Shown here: one piece after another, positions 57,017 to 64,000 of the stretch
Layout of the letters: each line of letters starts with the position of its first letter
How positions within the stretch are numbered: the first letter of the stretch is position 1
DNA from: Ophiura sarsii
Taxonomy: Eukaryota; Echinodermata; Ophiuroidea; Amphilepidida; Ophiuridae
Direction: 5' to 3'
Assembly (NCBI GenBank): GCA_035610835.1
Contig: CM069456.1
Coordinates: 28,154,234 to 28,218,233 of the forward strand
DNA: 64,000 bases
Made by a program: the position numbers and the translations under genes
Notes under the pieces: model-generated
Told to the model about the DNA's origin: nothing
The model's database searches: none
The model's input: only the letters and a program-made list of their open reading frames with translations

Positions 57017-58090
57017 ATGGAAGCCTGGATGTGGATGCGTACTATATTGGAATTGTCTCTAATTATTGTTGGAACGCCGGGCAACGTTCTCATCATTGCT
57101 GTATTTGCCTGGAAAAGAGACAAGATCAGTGCGCATATCTTCATCCTTGGTCTCGCTATTGTCGATCTAACGCAATGTCTTACCAGACCATTCACTTTAG
57201 TGATATTTTTACCACATAACGCCAACTTGGTACACAATAATTTGGCAATTTGCAAACTACAATATTTTCTTCCGTTTCTATCGATATTCGTATCCGTGCT
57301 GTTAACGAGCGCTATCGCGATCGATCGATATTTTGCAATCTGCAAACCACACGCTCATATTATGACTATTCGCAGGGCAAAAATGACAGTATTTACTTGC
57401 TTTGTATTGTCAGTAATTTTTGCTTTACCGGCGCCAATAGCATTTGGTCTGGAGAACTATCCTTTCGTGGGAAATCGTTGCGTCGTCACATCACCATATT
57501 GGATTCTGACGCTTCTGTTTTGCTGTTTCTATTTTGTCGGTATAGTAGGAGTTTTGGTTATAATTCTGTTGTACGCACGCATATACTGGGTACTTCGTAA
57601 GCGCAAACGTGTTGGGATATCACCAGCTATGCCTGGCGGCGAGGGATCAACCCATAATGCAACTACTGATTCGACAGTCAGAAGCGTAGACTCGTTACCA
57701 GCGATAGAGGGTATAAACAGTGTATCCTATCCAACAAACATGGCGGTTTCCTCATCTGCAGCCTTCAGGGAGAATCGGAATCACAGAAGACCTATTCCAG
57801 CGCCCAAAGTGAAGTCAAAGACGACAACGATGTTAGTGGTAACAACCATTGTGTTCATCTTAACTTGGATCCCCGTAATTGCAACTTTTAATTTGAGGCG
57901 TGCAGAACTTTTGCCATTGAAGAATACAAGTATATTTGCGTATACTCTGGTGAGATTTAGCAAAGTGCTCATGTTGGTAAACCACATGGTTAACCCATTT
58001 ATATACGGCGTAGTGAGTAAACGGTTTCGAGAAGATACCATCAAAGTTATGCGTAAAATACAACGGCAGATGTGTGCAAACTTTACTTAA
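57017..58090 (+). CDS. Rhodopsin-like (class A) G-protein-coupled receptor
   Basis: An intronless 357-residue frame with seven hydrophobic helices and class A landmarks. These are GTPGNV in TM1 (Asn23), LAIVD in TM2 (Asp50), Cys79 before TM3 with partner Cys155 in the second extracellular loop, IDRYFAI at the end of TM3 (Asp103-Arg104-Tyr105), TWIP in TM6 (283-286) and NPFIY in TM7 (326-330). The third cytoplasmic loop is long (~192-266) and Ser/Thr-rich; the C-tail is short. It lacks the opsin lysine pattern, and the ligand is unknown (peptide or small-molecule). The extracellular N-terminus is unusually short from this ATG. The frame stays open upstream to a TAG at 56909, through a segment with an Asn-Thr-Ser sequon and an intronic-looking TTGCAG, so a spliced longer N-terminus is possible. 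A degraded 3' copy follows at 58590. Confidence 0.95.
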   Translation: MEAWMWMRTILELSLIIVGTPGNVLIIAVFAWKRDKISAHIFILGLAIVDLTQCLTRPFTLVIFLPHNANLVHNNLAICKLQYFLPFLSIFVSVLLTSAIAIDRYFAICKPHAHIMTIRRAKMTVFTCFVLSVIFALPAPIAFGLENYPFVGNRCVVTSPYWILTLLFCCFYFVGIVGVLVIILLYARIYWVLRKRKRVGISPAMPGGEGSTHNATTDSTVRSVDSLPAIEGINSVSYPTNMAVSSSAAFRENRNHRRPIPAPKVKSKTTTMLVVTTIVFILTWIPVIATFNLRRAELLPLKNTSIFAYTLVRFSKVLMLVNHMVNPFIYGVVSKRFREDTIKVMRKIQRQMCANFT

Positions 58091-58589
58091 CACTTCATGG
58101 TATCGATCGCAGAGCTGAATCTCTCCTACTGTCAAAAATATATTACCTTTATTAACAACGGCCCCCATCGCTGCGTACAACATTGTTATTATATGTAAAT
58201 TCATATATATATATATCTATACAGTGCACAATTATTCAAGTTAACCATTAATATAATGGTTTTCTGTAACTGTCTACGACAATAATTAATCATTAATGGT
58301 AAAATCACTACAATAATTGCAGGATCGTTTTGATAGCCATTATCGTAGATCATTGTATGCCGTTATGTTTGTATGGCTGGACAGTTAAATGCACCGTCAT
58401 CATATCAATATTATTCTTGTACAACATAGCATTCGAATGGAGGTAGTCACCTTACACGGTGATCTTGAGCGACGATGGGAGGCTATCTTTTGTTCACAAC
58501 AAAACCACCAAGAAAGTGAGTTAGTTACAACCACTATAAAGTAGATAAGTGCCTGCAACATCATTGTGAACCATATTGTGACGTTTACA

Positions 58590-58790
58590 TACCAACTCGT
58601 GAAACTCAGGCATTTTGTGACATTTAGCAAATGACTCATGTTGGAACAACAGTCGGTAAACGTTCATTAACGGTTTAGTTCGTACATGGTCATGAAATAC
58701 ACCAACAGATATTTGCGAACTTTTTTGTTGTTGATTGACAGATCGCAGAACTGAATATCACTTTCCCACCCATCGACGAGTACACCGTCC
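58590..58790 (+). pseudogene. Decayed duplicate of the GPCR 3' end
   Basis: GACATTTAGCAAATGACTCA matches GAGATTTAGCAAAGTGCTCA of the receptor (57952). AAATACACCAACAGATATTT then matches AAATACAACGGCAGATGTGT, and GATCGCAGAACTGAATATC matches GATCGCAGAGCTGAATCTC in the 3' UTR. The order and strand are conserved, with indels and lost reading frame. It corresponds to TM7 through 3' UTR and implies an old local duplication. Confidence 0.75.
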
Positions 58791-59683
58791 TTGCATCTGG
58801 CGCTCATTCATCCCACTTGGCTATTCATTTACCATTATACAAAACAGATTATTTTAATGAATTTTTCATGGTGATTGCAAATATGGTGATGGAATTCAAT
58901 AATTGTGACATTTTGAAACATTTTGTGACATTATTGAACTCTCGTCTGCAGACGACTGCCGCATGGCAAGTATTAAAACAAATAAACACTCTCACAGAAA
59001 ACACACGCCCTTTTTGGGGTCATATTTGCCTTATTGGTATCGAAGACATCTGGGATTTGTACATTTACGAATATTCACATACAGCAGGGAAAAAGCACAA
59101 TGTTTGAGAATAGAACTACACACGAATATAAGGTGTTTTTTTCCAATAATGAAAATGCCATATATCAGCAATAGCTGATAAAGCCACTAAAGCTCCCCAC
59201 CTGTCCACCAAAGCTTCTCAATACACAAACTGAATCCTTGCTTTATTGAACTGAATGTATATACATAAGGGAGCTAAAGCAGATTATCAAATACATTGTA
59301 AATCGTGAGCATATATACATATTGCATTTCCAACTATATCAGTATGTACCATTATATCAATGGGTGAACTAATGATTATCAATTTTCATTTCATTTTCTT
59401 TCAATTATGGCTAGAAATATGAATTTAACACATCACTGATAACAAAAAGTGAGTCAATATCGTAAAGCTGATTTCATTGTTATATAATGTTATAGAATAC
59501 AGTGACACACACATGTATAGGTATTCTCTGACAGGACATGTGCAACATTGACCACGTCTACAATGGCTTTCATATAATTTTAAACACTCAGACCGAGTTA
59601 AAGTATTTTCATCGAGGATAGGTAGAACTCAGTTTAAATAAGGACGTTGTGACATATCACAGTGCCCTCTAGAATCTCTTGCA
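58791..59683. other. Intergenic, nothing recognised
   Basis: Open frames 58817-59107 and 58963-59178 have no recognisable domain. A GTGACATT word repeats near 58905-58930, possibly another trace of the receptor duplicate, but too short to call. Confidence 0.4.
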
Positions 59684-59687
59684 ATAA

Positions 59688-59709
59688 GGGGGGGGGGGGG
59701 GGGGGGGGG
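59688..59709. repeat. Poly-G run of 22
   Basis: An uninterrupted G-run. The minus-strand Pro-rich frame across it is an artefact. Confidence 0.95.
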
Positions 59710-59784
59710 CAACAGTTTTATTAACTGATTGTATTGAATTGAAGTGTGCCTCTTCTGGCAGTTCATTTGATGGATACATGTAAT

Positions 59785-59950
59785 TACACTGTTCCCAGCG
59801 GGAAAAATGACGTTGAATAAACGTCTTATCAACGTTGATTATTAACGTTGAAATATCTTTGAATTAACATTGTATTGGGAAGTTTGGACCGACCATAGAT
59901 TTCAATGTTGATTCAACGTCATATTTCAACGTTAATGATTAAATTATGGT
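59785..59950. mobile_element. AACGTTGA-rich foldback
   Basis: Multiple inverted copies of CAACGTTGATT, GACGTTGAATAAACGTC and AATGTTGATTCAACGTC pair with each other around a short loop. This resembles small AACGTT-type MITEs, with an uncertain boundary. Confidence 0.6.
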
Positions 59951-59959
59951 CGCGTAGTT

Positions 59960-60180
59960 GAAAAGCGCATTGACAGTGGTGGAGTATTTTTGTCTTGTTT
60001 TGTTGTGTTTTGTTTTTTTCTTTGAAGATATTATACATTATGAAAAAGAGAGGCCTCCGGTAATATAACAAAACGCTAACATTAAACAGCTTCCAAGGTT
60101 TCTTTGTACCTCTTGATCCCCACAAAACTGGAGGAGATGCCCGGGCAATCACCAGTGAGACGTCCAAGGTGAGTAATAAC
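59960..60180. repeat. Dispersed repeat, copy shared with 61590-61785
   Basis: TTGACAGTGGTGG, TTCTTTGAAGATATTATA, GAGAGGCCTCCGGTAATATA and ACAAAACTGGAGGAGA recur in the same order and strand at 61605-61755. Flanking TATAGTTTCAAC words recur again near 61563 and 61848. Confidence 0.82.
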
Positions 60181-60269
60181 AAGAAGAGTCTCAACACTGA
60201 AAATATTATTTCGTCATTTGTTGAAGAAATTGTGTCAAACGGATAAATAAAGATTGTAATGCAGGAAAC

Positions 60270-61510
60270 TTGTCATGTTACGATTCTGTTACTGTGGCCT
60301 ACGAATCAAACAAGATATGATACGAATCATTGGAATTGCGATACAAATTAAAAACAATGGAAAACTAATTCGATTGATTTGACAACCCTACCATTGCTTA
60401 CTTGACAAATAAACATCGTCAGATAGACAAAAAGTGCCGAGGTATTGCTTGCATTACAAATTGCATGACAACTTAATTTGAGCAGTACGAAATAAAATGC
60501 AATAAACGATACAAGTTTGTAATACAACCACGGTTTACGGGGTTTCCTGCGATGTCTTGCAGAATTCGCGTTTCTTTCCTCGCGTCCGCCATTGTAATTG
60601 TGAGCCGGTGGCCAGCAGGCAGAAGTCACATTATTTACATCGTATTTTAAGGTATTGTAACTGATAATTGTAAGTTTTCTTGTGTAAAACATAGTGCATG
60701 AAAGATTAATCATTCAGGGCGCCTGGCCGAGATGATGTATGTTGTGGTGTGCTGTTTACCTTGTCTGCTGAGATACCGTAGTCTGCAATGTATACGCTAC
60801 CCGGGATGCTTGAAGTTGTAGTTACGGTATGTCCTGGCAGACTATCTCAGCAGACTAGGTGTGGCCAGCAGGCAGAAGTCACATTATTTACATCGTATTT
60901 TAAGGTATTGTAACTGATAATTGTAATTTTTCTTGTGTAAAACATAGTGCATGAAAGATTAATCATTCAGGGCGCCCGGCCGAGATGATGTATGTTGTGG
61001 TGTGCTGTTTACCTTGTCTGCTGAGATACCGTAGTCTGCAATGTATACGCTACCCGGGATGCTTGAAGTTGTAGTAACAGTATGTCCTGGCAGACTCAGC
61101 AGACTAGGTGTGGCCAGCACACATACAGCCATGTAACATAAAACCTCGGCCGGGCGCCCTGAATTATTTTATCTTGTCTCTATTTTAAATAAAAGTTACA
61201 ATAATCAGTTACAATTACCTTGAAATACGATGTAAATAATGTGACAAATTAATGTTTGTCACATGACAAATTACACTGCTAGCATGACAAATACATTTTG
61301 TTGCAATACAAATTAATTTGGTTGCAATACAAATTATATTTTTAATTTGTCAAATAAGATACCTTTTCATGACAAATTATAATTTGTCATTTCATGCTGC
61401 ATGACAAATTATTTAGTTGGAAAGACAAATATTTAATTTATCATATAAGACAGTCTGCATGACAAATTTGTTTTTGTCAAATGACTAAATAATGTTTTCA
61501 GTGAACAAGA
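60270..61510. mobile_element. ~1.2-kb element flanked by TGACAAATT-rich arms (tentative)
   Basis: Both flanks (60285-60520 and 61240-61505) are crowded with GACAAAT/ATTTGTC and ATACAAATTA words in both orientations. Between them lies a 253-bp tandem pair followed by an inverted relative of its end (GTCACATTATTTACATCGTA at ~60625 and complement near 61225). The boundaries are not fixed by a target duplication. Confidence 0.5.
60609..61113. repeat. ~253-bp tandem duplication
   Basis: TGGCCAGCAGGCAGAAGTCA at 60609 and 60862 start two nearly identical units that share GTAGTCTGCAATGTATACGC and GCTACCCGGGATGCTTGAAG. The second unit lacks four bases in CAGACTATCTCAGCAGAC. Confidence 0.93.
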
Positions 61511-61589
61511 CAAACAGCGCTCAGAAGAGGTGAATTTCAATAACGATGGAAAGTGTCGAGGTTATAGTTTCAACCACATCTTATATTAA

Positions 61590-61785
61590 TGGTTGAAATG
61601 GATGCATTAACAGTGGTGGTGTTTTTTTTCTTTTTTTTCTTTCTTTGAAGATATTATATATTATGTAAAAGAGAGGCCTCCGGTAATATAACAAAACGCT
61701 AAAATTAAACAGCCTCCAAGGTATCGTCCCCTTGACCACAAAACTGGAGGAGAGGCCCGGGCAATAACCAGTGTGACGATGGAAA
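61590..61785. repeat. Dispersed repeat, second copy of 59960-60180
   Basis: Same order of words as at 59960-60180, with a few substitutions and a longer T-run. The minus-strand frame 61581-61844 parallels 59919-60197 only because the DNA is repeated. Confidence 0.82.
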
Positions 61786-62009
61786 TGTAATATAAATAGA
61801 GTTGTACAGGTTGTGTCAAAACCTGAAAAATGCTGAAGTGTCAAGGTTATAGTTTCAACTAAAGGTTGGTTGATATGGATGCTTCAAATTGATTTAACTT
61901 GGAGTTCATATCAGTATTATTAATTGAATACTCTCAAACATTCATAAATCAGATTATTTGATATTCCAGAATTACCTAATGTTTATGATGAACCAATACC
62001 AAAGAAATT

Positions 62010-62353
62010 AAAGGTGTATTTTCTGATCAATTTTGTTTGGCCTTTGATTTTTTTTTCACATCAAGATATTTTGATATCAGAAGAATCCCCATATTTTTCT
62101 CATTATGTCTGTAAAATCTTAGGGACCAGAAATGTTCCATTTAGAAATTACAGGCTAAAATGTGGTGAATTACTGCCAGTTTGTGTACTACTCAATGGGC
62201 AAATTTCTTGTGACTGTGTGCTTCTAAAATAAGAACCATTGGAGTTATGCAACTCAAACTTTGGAATGCGACAATTTTAAGGATGACCTTTCATGTAAAA
62301 TAGAAAAAATCAAGTTGAAAATCGGGCCAGCAATCAGAACATCTACCTTTAAC
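62010..62353 (+). repeat. Dispersed ~350-bp repeat, copy 3
   Basis: AAAGGTGTATTTTCTGATCA to AACATCTACCTTTAA. It contains TCAGAAGAATCCCCATATTT, GTGTACTACTCAATGGG and AGTTATGCAACTCAAACTTT, matching 20518-20876 in reverse complement and 4190-4330 directly. The 72-codon frame 62014-62232 shares SEESPYFSHYVCK with the copy at 20.5 kb. Confidence 0.78.
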
Positions 62354-62480
62354 ACTAAAGGTTCCTGACCAGGTGTTTTAATGTTAGCTAATTTAAAATC
62401 AGTAATTAATATAAAAACCCCTGAGATATACATTAAACGATCAAATTTCCTCCCCACAATATGATGCCTCATTCTTAAAA
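62354..62480. repeat. Repeat piece, inverted relative of 49985-50110
   Basis: GTTCCTGACCAGGTGTTTTA, GAGATATACATTAAACGA and ATGATGCCTCATTC read, inverted, as the 49981-50095 series (AATGAGGTATCAAAC, TTTAATGTATATCTC, TACCTGGTCAGGGAC). Confidence 0.6.
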
Positions 62481-63021
62481 CTCGAGAAATAATTCAATTC
62501 TGGAAGTGGTAGGCTACATTGAAACTGAAATAACTTAACAGCACACCCCCACACAAATCACTTTATTATGAGCCAAAAAATTACTCACTCCACAACTCAC
62601 TACAACATACAGTACGACTAAATCACTCCACAACTCACCATAAAACCCCACAACTTGCCGCCCTAAAACCCCCATCCACAACTCGCTACTTTAATAGGCA
62701 AACCCAAACGAGAGATAACGATTAAACCAGAGATATCTCCGTGGTGAAACTGTTTAGTGTACAAATACAAAATAATCCCGATTAGAATGGAATATACTGA
62801 GAACTATTGTCCTATATTTGACCCGATGGGAAAGGGTAGGCCTACAAATAAATATACACACACCAGAGAGATGTTATTAGTAATAATATCTCTCTGGATG
62901 ATAAACGGTGGTGCTCGCTTAGTTATACCACATACTATGGCACGCAACCCGTCAATACCGCGATCGCGTGTGTCATCACGATTAAACCACACACACCCTG
63001 GCTCCTATCACTGAGGCTATC
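62481..63021. other. Intergenic with CTCCACAACTCAC words
   Basis: Loose repeats of CTCCACAACTCAC and CCCACAACTTGCC at ~62585-62690. No gene is supported. Confidence 0.45.
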
Positions 63022-64000
63022 AAGGGGGCACAGCACTAAATAAACTGCCCATTGGATTACATGTAAAGTAGGGCTAAAAGAGTCGCTATTTTGGGCCCTT
63101 AGTAACTCTTTTTGGAATGTCTCGAATGCTTTATTCTAACAAACAAATATTAAAATGTCATAAAATCGTCAAGAACAGATACCCTTTCCAATTAGATTTT
63201 ACGATATGATCATTTAAACAGCACCACCCCTTATTTTCAGCCCGGACGCTCGCCTTCTAACCGCCTCCGATTACGTGTGTTCATCCACGTGATAAATTTT
63301 CGATACAATCGAAAATCAATATTTTGCAATATCCTGATCAAAGTACAAGAGATTATCTTTCATTTTAATTATGAAATGCTACCCTCACGCCAAACTGATT
63401 CCCAAAGGACCCCATTAATCACAAAATGGTTTTTTGTTTTTACCATTACACAAAACGAGGAGTGATTTAGTTCAACGATAGGCGTTATGAAAATCACAGA
63501 GATTTAGGAATACCACAAGATATCCCTCCGCCCAGTCGATACGTCATCACTATTTATTCAACCATTAGAATTAGATCATGTACTTAGTGGCCGGGAAATA
63601 CGTGTTCGGACCACTTTTCTCAGCTTTAGTGCTCATAATCGCTTGTTATACATGTAGATAGCAGGCTGGAAATTGTTCATAATCTCATATTATAGTTTGC
63701 CAATAGATTATTTTAACCCCAATATGTGCTACTGTTAGGTGAGATATATGCATACGAATGCTTTATATCGGCTGCTCTAACACCAAGGGAATATCATAGT
63801 AAATGTTATGTTGTGAGATTTAATTTCCGGTGTATATTGCTTGCACTGTAACGACAAAGGTTAGAAGTCTGATTGGATTATTTTACATGAAAATTTAACA
63901 AATTGCGATAAAATGTGCACCAGGTTATCTGTACTATAACTAACCACTTTAAGGGGGCACAGCACTAAATAAACCGCCCATTGGATTACATGTAAATTAG
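63022..64000. repeat. Direct repeat pair ~929 bp apart at the window end
   Basis: AAGGGGGCACAGCACTAAAT starts at 63022 and again at 63951. The match continues with few differences for the ~50 bp available (CCCATTGGATTACATGTAAA). It could be a tandem unit or an element with terminal direct repeats, but the window ends before this can be decided. The intervening ~880 bp has no recognised gene. Confidence 0.75.

Noticed and set aside
57860..58204. 114-codon minus-strand frame opposite the GPCR 3' end
   Set aside because: Shadow of the receptor coding strand, whose seven-helix motifs are unambiguous.

Overview
This is 64 kb of AT-rich nuclear DNA from an animal, most likely a marine invertebrate deuterostome such as an echinoderm or hemichordate. 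The reasons are intron-split genes with GT/AG borders, a LIV-1-type zinc transporter, a rhodopsin-like receptor, several animal LINE clades, and frequent short motifs such as TAGGCCTA. The species call is inference. There are no operons, ribosome binding sites, CRISPR arrays or recognisable tRNA/rRNA genes.

Only two host genes are well supported. (1) The last three coding exons of an SLC39/ZIP zinc transporter lie on the + strand (3796-3948, 21538-21725, 25561-25728). They are joined by a 17.6-kb and a 3.8-kb intron, and earlier exons must lie upstream of the window. (2) A single-exon class A GPCR lies at 57017-58090 on the + strand, with a decayed copy of its 3' end about 0.5 kb downstream (58590-58790).

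The rest is an archive of mobile DNA. ZIP intron 1 holds a tandem array of ~510-bp units (4970-9345), split by a TA-flanked 1.4-kb element that itself contains a TTAA-flanked MITE. It also holds a near-perfect 3.09-kb tandem duplication (7658-13839) and several palindromic MITEs. From 26 to 41 kb there are SINE/LINE 3' tails, an L2-like LINE remnant, hAT-like and foldback elements, a 2.3-kb Academ-like transposon remnant (35165-37456) nested in an older MITE, an L1/Tx1-type LINE tail with poly(A) and a 13-bp target duplication (37571-38298), and an L2-like LINE with EN and RT remnants and a ~213-bp TGAT tail (38430-41023).

The most unusual object is at 42333-47022. It is a 4.7-kb palindromic composite built almost entirely from short ACGTAT-type words repeated every 10-11 bp, with AGGCCCTGTCACACC termini and a TTA flank. 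A 1365-bp hAT element with an 8-bp target duplication has inserted into one arm, and the opposite arm keeps the empty site. Other unusual non-coding structures are a hairpin array of AAAACCAAGTTTT words (50237-50918), an AGTATCG palindrome cluster (41316-41687), a ~2-kb degenerate minisatellite (51460-53460) and a TGACAAATT-rich element (60270-61510).
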